A stretch of DNA of 64,000 nucleotides from Metaphire vulgaris (lineage: Eukaryota; Annelida; Clitellata; Crassiclitellata; Megascolecidae): the NCBI GenBank assembly GCA_018105865.1, contig CM030865.1, positions 8,646,198 through 8,710,197 of the forward strand. The letters are read 5' to 3'. Positions 1-9,930 of the stretch are shown here, in pieces; the stretch's first letter is position 1; each line of letters opens with the position of its first letter. A program made the position numbers and the translations under genes. The notes below the pieces were generated by a model that was given only the letters and a program-made list of their open reading frames with translations, searched no databases and had not been told where the DNA came from.

Positions 1-517
1 GGTGTCCTCTAAACGGCATTCCGAGTCCGCCAAGAAAACGGATGACGTCTAATAAGCGTCCTATAACTTTGCGATTTCTCTCAATCTGAATCGACCTCTC
101 ACTTGCCTGTCTATTGGCTTCATCGGAAAGTTGACAAATCACCGGTTTATCTGTGATGTAGCGCCGATATGCCATTTCTGCCTCCATATGGTCATTGGAT
201 GTAGAATGTCCGCCGAGGCCCCGTTTTTTAATCAGAGCTTTGTGCCAGTCCCTGAATCCAGAAACGGAAAAGGTATCCTTGCTTTTTGTACTGTTGGTAG
301 CTAGCGAAAAATTACGACAAGCAAAGCAAACGGCCGCATCCCTATCAATGCTATATTCCAGCCAAACAAATTTGTCGAACCACATCTGCCGAAAGCACCG
401 ACCTTCTTCTCTCGGATAGTTAGCCAGGCGCGGCTGAATTGGTCCATGTGAGATGTAGTGTCTCCTGCAAAAGTTAACGACAGCCGACAGGCGCGATTTT
501 ACATATTCTGCCACCAT
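1..517 (-). CDS. hAT-type transposase, ZMYM1-like, N-terminal part (cut by window edge)
   Basis: An open frame runs from an ATG at 517 (an in-frame TAG lies just upstream) through the window start, giving 172 codons with no stop. The protein has the TTF-type zinc-finger pattern of hAT transposases resembling ZMYM1: LANYPREEGRCFRQMWF, then WLEYSIDRDAAVCFACRNFS with the two finger cysteines, GFRDWHKALIKK, and a conserved histidine segment around HSTSNDH. The visible end, RNRKVIGRLLDVIRFLGGLG, is the usual start of the RNase H-like catalytic region. Family knowledge: the enzyme would cut and paste a hAT element. The DDE and C-terminal dimerisation parts lie outside the window. The frame is unbroken, so this could be a fairly recent copy, a domesticated gene or a truncated relic. 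Confidence 0.85.
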   Translation of the reverse strand, partial: MVAEYVKSRLSAVVNFCRRHYISHGPIQPRLANYPREEGRCFRQMWFDKFVWLEYSIDRDAAVCFACRNFSLATNSTKSKDTFSVSGFRDWHKALIKKRGLGGHSTSNDHMEAEMAYRRYITDKPVICQLSDEANRQASERSIQIERNRKVIGRLLDVIRFLGGLGMPFRGH

Positions 518-1177
518 TGTCTGAAATGAATTCTACGGCGAACCATCGTCCATGGGAGCCGCGTAGGGGAGGGGCCTACTTCAAAGTTTCGTTATGTACA
601 GTTTAGGCCTATTAATCGAATTTTGGCGTTTTTGGCCTTGTTTATTAAGGCAGCATCGAGAAAGTTGGACAAGCAGGTACTTTATATATGGCCTACTGCA
701 GCGAACATTGAATTGAAATTTTAGAAATCCATCGTAGGTCGAATGTAAAGTCTTAATAACAGATATTAGCTACAGCAGGTCCCACATTACGAAAAGCAGG
801 GCACGTTCACAAGCACCTAAATAATACCAGTAGGCTAATGATGCATGAAAAACTAATAAAAAAGTAAGTTTTTTGCCGTTACAGTATTGGCATCGTGGAT
901 TCGTGGCGGAGGAGGACTGGCATCCAGCTTTTGACGCTAAATTCATGATTATCGCAAAAGACCTACATGCCTCGATTGTTGATTAATTATTTAGAGTACA
1001 TACCGGCTGTTAGCATCAGTTTCACGGCCTTACTATACGGCTGGCATCGTAGCTATCAAATTGTGGACACTGACACATTTTATTATACAACATATATCCA
1101 GCAATCTCAGCCATCGTGAACTTGATTTCGGACGAGTACTCAATACGAACGTCAGAAGATTGACTATACTCGGAACT
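518..1177. other. No gene recognised
   Basis: AT-rich sequence upstream of the hAT transposase. It may be the 5' UTR and terminus of that element, but I could not pair an inverted end with it. Confidence 0.4.
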
Positions 1178-1354
1178 CAGTGTTTATTCTAGCCCCTTGA
1201 CATTGGGGGGATTTTGGAATGTTTGGGGGACAAGGTATGAGTTTCCACACGTTTGGGTTTCCCCAGCCAACATCTAAGAAATTTGGGGAGGGGGAATTTT
1301 CAAACTTTGGAGAGAAATTCCCCCTTCCCCTTAAGAAGGCTAGAATAAACACTG
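1178..1354. mobile_element. MITE with 17-bp perfect TIR
   Basis: The left end CAGTGTTTATTCTAGCC and right end GGCTAGAATAAACACTG are exact reverse complements, enclosing 177 bp. The flanks CTCGGAACT (1169-1177) and CTCGTAACT (1355-1363) differ at one of nine positions and look like a target-site duplication. The C-A-G terminus resembles hAT, but hAT normally duplicates 8 bp, so the superfamily is open. The interior is G-rich on one strand and does not code. Confidence 0.8.
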
Positions 1355-1834
1355 CTCGTAACTTGTCCTATTTGAACCCGCGGCAGTGGCACGTCGTAAA
1401 ACCATCCCTCCCCAATTCACCGCCCATCCCTCACGCATTGCTGCTGATGCTGAAACACTGAAGCCAACACCAATCTCGAACTAAGAAAATGTAGCTAATG
1501 TGTGGCATGTTATCTGAAACGGCGGGGATCTTCTGCTCGGACACTGATATAGTGGAGGGTGCCAGCCCTTATCAGCGCAGTTCTAGATGCTATGCGATAA
1601 CAACGAGACTATTAAACTCACAGTTTGAACCTGCCCGACTGGAGAAGCCAGTCCGATGCGCAAAAGTTATAACCAACCAATTGCAGTCTTACAGAACATA
1701 CTCTACCAGGTATACCTCCCCCCACCACCACCACCACCTAAAAAAACAATCTCATCGGATTTACACGCTTTGCACAAGTGGCCCTGGGCGGTCCGACCGG
1801 TTTGCACCAATGTAGCTACGTCACTGCTGGTTTG
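1355..1834. other. No gene recognised
   Basis: Open frames here have no recognisable domain; a short CCA-repeat tract at 1720-1737 explains the proline/histidine run in one of them. Confidence 0.4.
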
Positions 1835-2010
1835 CAGTGTTCTCTCTCTAATTTCTTCATATGTTGTATGTTCCTTGTATCCAATCCCTAGCATCCTTCT
1901 AAGCCATTTATTTTATATTGCTATTATATTTTCTCTAATTCTTTTTATGGTCCAATATTCAGATCCATATATTAGCATTGCTATTAAACAAGTGTTATAA
2001 AGCAAATTTA
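1835..2010 (-). pseudogene. RTE/BovB-like LINE fragment (end of RT region)
   Basis: The minus strand reads AMLIYGSEYWTIKRIREN, a stop, then KWLRRMLGIGYKEHTTYEEI. This matches the segment after the reverse-transcriptase palm in the better copy at 58145-61516 (LLYGAETWTISKQMKKKLEA, FLRRMMKVSWTEKTSNEKIL). It contains an in-frame stop and is clearly dead. A dispersed repeat (2035-2490) begins immediately beside it. Confidence 0.75.
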
Positions 2011-2034
2011 GTAAAATCGCACGATAATTTTCTT

Positions 2035-2490
2035 TAAAAGACTTACTAACGACACACTTTTAGAAAGGTAAACTCAAGCAGCATGACGACGTGCACGAGC
2101 GCTTTTTCTATTACGAAATTATATTTAATGCGACAGCAAAATGACTAAAAGTATAACATACCACGTCAAAGTAAAATCTATCCTAAAAGAAAGCAGGTTC
2201 CTGCAATTCAACAGAATACCCATGCGGAGATATAAGCAGATGTCAATCTGTCTGTGCGCGTGTGTGTGTGTATGTGTGAGAAGCTCACATAGGCTTATAC
2301 ACAAGTGCACCCTATCACCCAATGTGGTAGGGTGCTCATGTTTGTGTGTGTGTGTGGGTGCGTGCGTGCGCGACTATCACAATTAATATGTATGCTTAGT
2401 TTGGTGCATGCCCATGTAGAGACATTAAAATGCAACGATGGTCGAATAGAAAAATCGAAGAAATACGGCTGCATGGTTTGTAAATAAGCG
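2035..2490. repeat. Unclassified dispersed repeat, copy 1
   Basis: This stretch aligns by eye with 34150-34610: both have TTTTCTTTAAAA-like starts, GAAATTATATTTAATG, a GACATA/TAACATACCAC block, TCCTGCAATTCAAC, a variable TGTG tract, ACAATTAATAT, and AAAAATCGAAGAAATACGGC. Long gap-separated identity blocks indicate an old interspersed element. I see no coding capacity or terminal repeats. Confidence 0.65.
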
Positions 2491-2497
2491 ATTCACG

Positions 2498-2648
2498 TAG
2501 TCATCATCATCATCATCACCATCGTCTTCGTCATCATCATCATCAGCAGCAGCATCTTCAGCATCATCATGTTCGATTTATAAACCGAGGCGCATTAGTT
2601 CCATTATGCGCCCTGAAATGTTATGATGATGATAGTGATCATCATCAG

Positions 2649-2688
<40 letters not shown>

Positions 2689-2690
2689 TT
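2498..2690. repeat. (ATC)n microsatellites
   Basis: Two ATC/CAT trinucleotide blocks (about 2498-2570 and 2635-2690) separated by unique sequence. Confidence 0.95.
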
Positions 2691-2699
2691 CGTCAAATG

Positions 2700-3355
2700 T
2701 GAAGATAAGGTATTTGTTGTAGACTGTGCAGTGACTGTAAGCAAAACGATCATTTTATCAGAAGCTGAGGGGCAGTGATGCAGATTATATGGTTTTTAAA
2801 TTTTCGCTCGGGGGCGAGAAAAAAGTGCCGTCCAAGGTCTGATGGCGTATCCAGGGTTCGACAACTTGCAACCGAACTGATGACCGACGTTTATTCTGCT
2901 ACCTTCCTGAACGCTATGAACGCTATCCATGAACAACTACGTGCAAGTCAATTTAATATAATTACATAATTATGTACAGTCAAGTTTTAAACTGTACTCT
3001 AGACTGATGAACATTCACCAGTAACAAACAGACCCATGCCTTACTAACTTGAACGTTATGTTGATGAGTGATTAGTTAAGAGATTTTTAATAAATGTTAT
3101 TTAATTTTGGGAAAGGAAGTCTTTGGGTTTATTGGGTTGTGTTTGAGCGAGTGTTCCAAGAGATCATCGTGCGCGTTTCGAGTAGCGTGAATTAGAGATT
3201 CAGAAATGTCATACCTCTCGCAAGATAAGTTGTAACTCATTTATAATAGCCGAAACCCCGCTCGGTGATAATATTCGTCGAGTGAATTCAGCAGTCGCTT
3301 GTTTACGAAAATTCTGCATTTTCATTCAAAATTAAAGGACAACTAATCAACAATT
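2700..3355. other. No gene recognised
   Basis: AT-rich, with no recognisable domain on either strand. Confidence 0.4.
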
Positions 3356-4290
3356 CTATTTGATTCTACGTTCTGTTGATCCTAGACGATTGTTTTTACT
3401 GTCACCCATCATTGCTGTATCCCATCGACCTTGGTACCTCTTCTCCATAACTTTAATGTCTTGATGGAATCGTTCGCCGTGTTCCTCGCTAACATCTCCC
3501 AAATTAGGTTTGAAAAAGTCTATATGTGAATGCAGATAATGCATTTTTAATGCCATTCTGCATCCGAGATGATGATAATGCTCCATCATGTCATCAACCA
3601 GCTGTTTGCAGTTTTCTTGCTTGTTGTTACCAAGGAATCCAGTTACAACAAACCTAAATGCCTTCCATGCATTCTTCTCGAGAAGGGTCATTTTGCTTTC
3701 TAGCTCGTGATTTTCCAGCATTTGTGTGATCTGAGGTCCAATGAATATTCCAGTTTTAAGCTTGGCTTCCGACAGTTTGGAAACATTGAACAATAAGATC
3801 TTACTCTAGAAATGAGCGAATCATGGATCACGTTGTGGGCTCCTGCAGTTAACTGTTCTCTATTGGCCATTCACGCCTAAAATAATGTTGTCCTGAAGCC
3901 CTGCTATCCCACAGGCATAGGATGCATGAATATTTTGTGTATCCTCCTTGCATGCCAAGAAGGAAACATCATTTTAAAATCTCCGCATGCTTCCCATTTG
4001 TACCGACTGTAGTCTATGCTAGTAAGCAAAAACGTAACATTTTCATAGCTTTCCTTGAGGTGTGTTGAACGTCCCACTGGGATAGATGGATATTGGTTGC
4101 CATTATGCAACAATACAGCTTTGAGACTTCTGATTGAACTATCGATAAAAAGCCTCCATTCATTTGGGATATGTGCGATACCAATCTCGGTAAACAGACC
4201 GTCGATGTCTTTGCAATAGTATAAATTGTTTCCAACTTCGTAGAAGGGAGCAAATATCCTATGTCTGTTTCTATATGACAAGATCATTGA
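3356..4290 (-). pseudogene. Remnant of dispersed TE-type protein (EWRLFIDSS / HGERFHQDI family)
   Basis: Read on the minus strand, the first part has YYCKDIDGLFTEIGIAH, NEWRLFIDSSIRSLKAVLLH, and YKWEACGDFKMMF. After a broken stretch (3794-3903, where REQLTAGAHNV can be read in another frame) the second part has AKLKTGIFIGPQITQML, KNAWKAFRFVVTGFLGN, HSHIDFFKPNLGDVSEEHG and VMEKRYQGRWDTAMM. From memory, this combination recurs in uncharacterised, transposon-like proteins of many invertebrates; I do not know an agreed superfamily name. The frame is broken at least twice. The first part would hold the conserved aspartates (FIDSS, CGDFK) one would suspect in an RNase H-like fold; that is inference. 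Confidence 0.7.
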
Positions 4291-4441
4291 AAAGACCTAT
4301 CTAAACAAAAATAAATGCTTACGTCATCCAGAAAAACGCCTACATTCCCATTTGTACCGACTGTAGTCTATGCTAGTAAGCAAAAACTTAACATTTTCAT
4401 AGCTTTCCTTGAGGTGTGTTGAACGTCCCACTGGGATAGAT
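3991..4441. repeat. 97-bp direct duplication (3991-4087 and 4345-4441)
   Basis: Both copies run from TTCCCATTTGTACCGACTG to GTCCCACTGGGATAGAT and differ at one base that I can see (ACGTAAC versus ACTTAAC). The second copy lies just beyond the start of the TE-protein pseudogene, so part of that gene was duplicated recently or rearranged. Confidence 0.9.
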
Positions 4442-5094
4442 CTATAGCTTCAAATGGCGCAATAGTTTCATGTCGAGTACGCGTTATTTAAACCTGCTAC
4501 TTAATGAAAATGGTGGTTCTAGGACTATTGACCACAGGACGATTGACCATAGGACGATTGACCATAGGACGATTGACCACTGGACGATTGACCACAGCGG
4601 ACTTTTGACCACTGGACGATTGACCACAGCCGTATCAGGCTTAGCACGCTGTCTGCTGCATGCATACAAGCACGCATGCAAAAAAAGGAAACCAAATGCT
4701 TGGAATGATGAAAAGGACAATAGTGAGTCGATATATATATATATATATATATATTAGGGTGATTCTTACTGCAATGCAAAAAAATTTCTGTCTTTTTTCT
4801 TAGGCCAAGGCTTAGAGATTTTTACAGTTGATACAACATTAACAGAAACGAAGAAAAACCTAAAGTATTTCAATGTTTACGACTGGCACAAAGCAATCAA
4901 AGCCCGTTACATTATAGCATTTTCATGTTATTTCATATTATTGGAATAAAGACATGTAACTTGTAATTAGATTAATGCTTGACTTTATGGTTTGCATGTC
5001 TGACATGTCAATATTGAAACTGAAAAGCAATCCTTCAGCTTGCACCATCTGGCTTGTTAGAAATACGAGAGAGGACTTCAACGATGCTAAGCTT

Positions 5095-6177
5095 CCTTCT
5101 CGTGGAGAAGTGCTCCAAGTCTTGTTTCATTTTCATGATGATAATTAATACAATTTTTTTCAAAGACAGTATTGAAAAAAACAACTGAACTACTACTACC
5201 AATTTGGCGAAAGGCTAGATTACAACAAAAGCACCCAATCATGTAACTGAGCACTTAGAAAGCTACACAGTGAGTGGAATGGCATGAAGAAATCGTAAAT
5301 CTCAGAAAAATTTGTCCAATTCGAGTTTGTTTTAAGAAAGCCTGCTCGACCTATTTGGCATAGCACACCAAATGGCCACAGCAATTATCAAAGATTAGGA
5401 AGACCTCAAGTTTCTGGCCGCACAAAGGGAAAAGGTCGTCATGGTTCCATGGTGGGGGTTGATTGCAAGTTTGCACACAAATAAGATCGTTTTCTGAAGT
5501 GAAAAGTGGTTGAAGTAGCAAGAACAGCTAAAGTAGTCTGCTGTATCACAAGGAAACAGTGGCTGTCGCAAAAGTTCATTTAGAAGCCGCAGCAAGGAGA
5601 AAGACAGCAAAGATTTGGAGCCAGAGTTGCCTCCAAACAAAACTACTAGAAAACGAGGCAAAGTTCCGGTAGTAACCGCATAAGTTGAAGCTGCCTTGGA
5701 TCGTACCAACACAAGTAATTGAAATGCAGCATTTGTTTCCATGACATCAACAAGTCGGCTTCAAGAAGTTCTTCACATCTAATAACTAGCTACAGTGCTA
5801 TCCGGCATGCAAGGATGAGATATCACAAGGAAATAGCGCTAGAAATGAAATCTAGTCTCAAGCCAATGGTACCACTAGTCTTGCACTGGGATGTTAAAAT
5901 TACGGATGATTTCACTGCTCTGGCAACTCCTGGCAAAGAACATGTAGATTGCTTGCCAATTTTTGTAGCTGGTGATGACATCATTAAACTGCTCTCTGTT
6001 CCTAAACTACACAGTGGAACGGATGAGTGCATGACTTATGCAACCATAAATACTGTGAATGAATGGGGATTGCAAGATCACATCAAAGGAATATGTTTTG
6101 ATACCACTGCTTCAAACACAGGAGTTAAAGTGGAGTTTGTGGTCTCCTTGAATCACATCTACAACACGATGTGCTAA
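5095..6177 (+). pseudogene. Transposon protein of unassigned family (CFDTTASNTG signature), degenerate
   Basis: The best part (5719-6177) reads HKEIALEMKSSLKPMVPLVL, HWDVKITDDFTALATPGKE, HVDCLPIFVAGDDIIKLLS, VPKLHSGTDE, EWGLQDHIKGICFDTTASNT. Upstream pieces in the same orientation (5095-5450) read SRGEVLQVLFHFHDD, KLHSEWNGMKKS and KFVQFEFVLRKPARPIWHS, with several stops, and fit the N-terminal part of the same family. I recall the family as abundant, uncharacterised proteins in invertebrate genomes, usually continuing after SNTG into a cysteine and histidine block (RHH) that is missing here. It is the only coding relic between the TIRs, so it is presumably the ancestral transposase, now dead. 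Confidence 0.65.
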
Positions 6178-7035
6178 ACTTAACTTTTAAAAAGTCGTAA
6201 ATTTGAAATTTTATTAAAAATCTTAATGAAAAAGTACCATAACACATTTTTTATATATTGTAGCAATGAATGTGTTCTATTTAGTGATACCATTCATTTT
6301 AAGCCACTACCTGTCCCACATTGCCATTTTCACACTATAAGCCAATATTCGTTATAGACCTTAGAACATATTTTTAAGAACCAGTAAAAATTCAGGGAGT
6401 AACAATATGAAAATTCTGTTTGCACTAGAAGAAAATATAGCTACTGGATAGTAACCGATAGTTTATGGAATAAAAGTCACAACTCTGAAATAAAGAGAAA
6501 GGTTCCCTTTGGAGACCTAAACATTGAATAGCAGGAAAGGTGCACATTTTTTCTTCTACTTTTTGTGACTCTGCAGGGAGTACAGTTTTGTTAACAGTCA
6601 AAGTTCTGCTCTTGTTTTGTAAAATAATACTTGTAATGAATAAGTCCAGAAAGATTCAGCCTTCTAGCTATGATATTTCTGAAGTTATAGGGGTCTGAAT
6701 TTGTGAGAAATTTAAGCGGCTGCCGCGAAACGCCCAAAAACGGCCTTCTAGGTGCAATAAAAGTTGAATATCTCAAAAAATACTCAAGAGATCAGGCTAC
6801 AATTTTGCAAACTTTCACTTGGATGCTTGAGGAACATGTGTGGTGAATTTCATAATTTTTTAGATGGTCGACCTGGAGCCATTTGTTGAATTGACTTGGA
6901 ATGACCCATACTTAAAACTTCACTGTGATTGTGCTAGTCCTAAATGTTTTTTTAATCTGAAAAAATTACCACAAGTCATTAATATCAAATGGAAAAATAT
7001 GGGGGGTTGGCCAATTTAAAATTCAAAATTTTATT
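6178..7035. other. Non-coding interior of the 4515-7269 element
   Basis: AT-rich, with no recognisable frame; occupies the side of the element downstream of the protein relic. Confidence 0.5.
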
Positions 7036-7037
7036 TT

Positions 7038-7080
<43 letters not shown>

Positions 7081-7278
7081 ATAGCATTTGTTTCATTTTT
7101 GCATGCGTGCATGCATGCATGCAGCAGACAGCGTGCTAAGCCTGATACTCACAGCTGTGGTCAATCGTCCAGTGGTAAAAAGTCCGCTGTGGTCAATCGT
7201 CCAGTGGTCAATCGTCCTATGGTCAATCGTCCTATGGTCAATCGTCCTGTGGTCAGTAGTCCGCGTACCGAAAATGGT

Positions 7279-8134
7279 ATTATTTATGATAATAAAATAA
7301 ACTTTATTTCATAATTTCTGTAGTTATTTATGAGATATCGACTATATTTTTGGACTTATTTTTTTCGACCTGAAGGCAAAATATATGTATCACAGAAAGC
7401 ATTCAACTCGACTCAATTAAATATGCGCAATATGAGTCATAAATCTACAACCGTTGACAGTAGAGCAAAACCAATATCATTTTTGGATTCAGCACAACTG
7501 AAGTGATTAAGAAACATCATAAAAACGAGATAAACAAAATCTTGTTACCTGGTGTATATATATATATATAATCGTATTATTACAGGCAATGTTTATTTGA
7601 ATTTATTTTTTAAATTTAATAGTAAATATGGGGTTAAGGTATTGAAGTGATACCATACGAGTTAATGTATTGAAGCCGGGATGTTTTGACATCTCTAACA
7701 CCCCCTCTTCAACACCCCCTCACAATTTGAGGTCGACACCCCCAAAATTTGGTAATGTGACAATGGTATGCATACAAAATGCATATTAATTAGTCATAAA
7801 CACCCCCATGGAGAAGGACATCCCAACTTTTATCCTCTGATGACCTTTTTTTGCTTGTCAAAGGTTTTTTGAGACCTGATAACGTTTTTTGGTTGTCAGA
7901 CTTTTCGGTAGAGACTTCCAAACTTCGACACCCCCAGATTTTCCCGACACCCCCAAATTCACAATCCTAGAAAATAACCACACATCCCAGATTTTTCGAC
8001 ACCCCTCCTCCCAAATTCACAATCCTAGAAATAACCCTGTATTGAAGTGATACCATAGAGTAATCCCTGACTTTGGGACAAGATGACCATGTACCAGTAC
8101 ACACCGGTACACGAAATGAATCTGAGTCCACGAT
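7279..8134. repeat. C-rich MITE-like sequence between 19-bp direct repeats
   Basis: GTATTGAAGTGATACCATA occurs at 7639-7657 and again at 8039-8057. Between them is a run of GACACCCCC-type words (7700-8030) and the motif GACCTTTTTTTGCTTGTCA (7842-7860) that recurs through the window. A similar CACCCCC-rich piece occurs near 17155-17210. No TIR could be closed. The part 7279-7638 shows nothing. Confidence 0.5.
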
Positions 8135-8142
8135 GGCTAGTA

Positions 8143-8508
8143 CAGTGGCGTCATTTCACACTTTTCTTGGGAGGGAGGGGCGAGAAAATTTTTAAAATTT
8201 TTCTTTTCAATTTTTCAATTTTTTTCAATTTTCAATATTTTTATTTTTCGACTTGACGATTTTCAAATTGACGACCTTTTTTTTCCCTTGTCAGCTCTTT
8301 TTATGGTTAGTTGCTTCTTCAGGTTGCTCGACATCAAGCACTCCTTTAAGGCTTTAGGGGTTGCTGACCTTTTTTTGCCCCCCCCCCAAACGCAAATGAC
8401 GTCCCTGTTTTTGTGTTTTTGTTTTTGTTGCACATTAATACATTATAAATTAATATTTTCATTTCCTTGGGGGCCACGCCCCTCCAAACTCCCCAAATGA
8501 CGCCTCTG
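8143..8508. mobile_element. hAT MITE, TSD GGCTAGTA
   Basis: The 8-bp duplication GGCTAGTA is exact on both sides (8135-8142, 8509-8516). Ends are CAGTGGCGTCATTT and, reversed, CAGAGGCGTCATTT. The 366-bp interior is T-rich, non-coding, and carries degraded forms of the GACCTTTTTTGCTTGTC motif near 8270 and 8370. Confidence 0.92.
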
Positions 8509-8544
8509 GGCTAGTATGGCAGTGGACGAAAAATTGGTAGAATC

Positions 8545-8765
8545 TATAATTATTATTATTATTATTATGCAAGACAATTCTTTTAAAGCGCAGTAAACGT
8601 GTCAATCGAGGCAAAGTCAAGAGCGCTTTACAAAAACGAGCTGTTAAACAGGTGAGTCTTCAACTGCTTCCGGAACCGCTCAGGGAGTGACTCAGTTGTG
8701 ACTGTCTTCGGGAGCAGGTTCCACGAAGCAGGGTTGCCACGCCGGAAGGATCTGTCTCCGAGACC
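8545..8765 (-). pseudogene. L2/CR1-like LINE 3' end with (AAT)n tail
   Basis: The minus strand gives GDRSFRRGNPASWNLLPKTV, then ERFRKQLKTHLFNSSFL and a stop: the conserved C-terminus of L2/CR1-type ORF2 (aligned to LWNSLP and FK..LKTHLF). It is followed by AGCGC-containing 3' UTR and a short (ATT)n tail at 8551-8568. Confidence 0.85.
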
Positions 8766-8768
8766 CGC

Positions 8769-8817
8769 TGTCTACTTATTAGACTGGGTGTCTAATAAGT
8801 AGACACCCAGTCTACCA
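8769..8817. repeat. Overlapping hairpins
   Basis: GTCTACTTATTAGAC and GTCTAATAAGTAGAC form a perfect 15-bp stem around TGGGT. The same stretch also allows GACTGGGTGT pairing with ACACCCAGTC. The two foldings share bases and exclude one another. Confidence 0.85.
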
Positions 8818-8984
8818 CCGGTGAACAATGACCGCACACCGACAAGACCGGTATGGCACGCAAGTACTTTTATGGAGTGGAAAGAAATGGTCGCCGATAC
8901 AGTGACGTACGTGTGAACGTAGAATGATGACGTCATGCCACCGCTCACTATAGAGACTGCTTGCCACTTTTAAGTTGAGAGAAT

Positions 8985-9260
8985 TCCACGTCGAACGCTC
9001 TTGCCTGACACAAAACACTGTCTCCGTCGAACGCTCCGGAAGACACAAGGCAACGTCCTCGTCAAACACTCTGCCAGATACAACACCGTTGAACTCTCCG
9101 CGAGGCACAAGGCACCGTCACCGTCGAACGCTCTGCCCGACACGAGGCAGCGTCCTCGTCGAACGCTCTGGAAGACTCGAGGCAGCGTTTCAATTCCAGT
9201 CGAAACCTCAGCAAGACACGAGGCAGCGTTCCCGTCGAACGCTCTGCCAAACACTTGAAT
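8985..9260. repeat. Diverged ~36-bp minisatellite
   Basis: About eight imperfect copies of a unit built around CGTCGAACGCTCTGCC followed by GACACRAGGCAGCGTC. Starts are spaced roughly 30 to 39 bp. Long frames on both strands (arginine- and serine-rich) are by-products of this array and are not taken as genes. Confidence 0.85.
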
Positions 9261-9261
9261 T

Positions 9262-9580
9262 CTCTCACAGATTTCAGGACACCAATTTGACGCAACTTCC
9301 ACTCAAAACGAAGCCTCAGCGGCACGAGACAAGTTCGATGCAACTTACACTCAAAACGAAGTTTCAACGTTACTACCGTGCAATACAACGAACGCCATGA
9401 ATGCCCTGAATGCCGCGTGGCAACAACGTTCTTGTTCTTCAAATGACCGCAAAGCCTAACACGCCTCACAAAAGTACTTCAACCACTCCTAAAGAGCTTA
9501 GTAATTTCTGACAGCAGATGTAAGCACCTTCTCTGCATAGGGTCAAAGAACCCTCCACATATGCACAAAGTTGTGTTATA

Positions 9581-9617
<37 letters not shown>

Positions 9618-9779
9618 TATATAAACTGTATTACATCTTTAAACTAAAAATCAGTTCGGCTGCAACTATGTTTTATATCTCCTTTTTATATTCTATGCTA
9701 ATTATTATTATACAATTTATTATCCCAAAAAGCGCCTTAACAGGATTTTTATTTAAATTCATTTTAAAAATTAGCATTA
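9262..9779. other. No gene; short imperfect repeat and (AT)n tract
   Basis: Two imperfect copies of GCAACTTNCACTCAAAACGAAG near 9290 and 9340, then AT-rich DNA with an (AT)n tract at about 9580-9614. Confidence 0.5.
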
Positions 9780-9930
9780 TAGTTTAAACTCATTGGCACT
9801 AGTTGTTTCTCAGTGTGTGGCCCTAAGCTTTGGAATTCATTACCAATATCACTTCGTAAAACTAACAATTTATCATCTTTTAGATCTGGTCTTAAAACAT
9901 ACCTGTTTGACTTGGCTTGTCCCCCTTAGA

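Larger units (their letters stand above)
4515..7269. mobile_element. 2.75-kb DNA transposon with long TIRs and 9-bp TSD
   Basis: The direct repeat GAAAATGGT occurs at 4506-4514 and 7270-7278. Inside it, the two ends are inverted copies of each other over roughly 220 bp: both contain a run of GACGATTGACCATAG units, then GACCACAGC, TATCAGGCTTAGCACGCTGT, CTGCTGCATGCAT, CACGCATGCAAA, CAAATGCT, and finally an (AT)n tract (4732-4754 and 7040-7077). The outermost bases are GGTTCTAGGACTATTGACC and GGTACGCGGACTACTGACC. A 9-bp TSD with long TIRs is typical of Mutator-like elements, but the internal protein (5095-6177) is not one I can assign to that superfamily. Confidence 0.88.

Noticed and set aside
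8975..9470. Arg/Ser-rich frames on both strands
   Set aside because: They follow the 36-bp minisatellite and have no homologous domain that I recognise.
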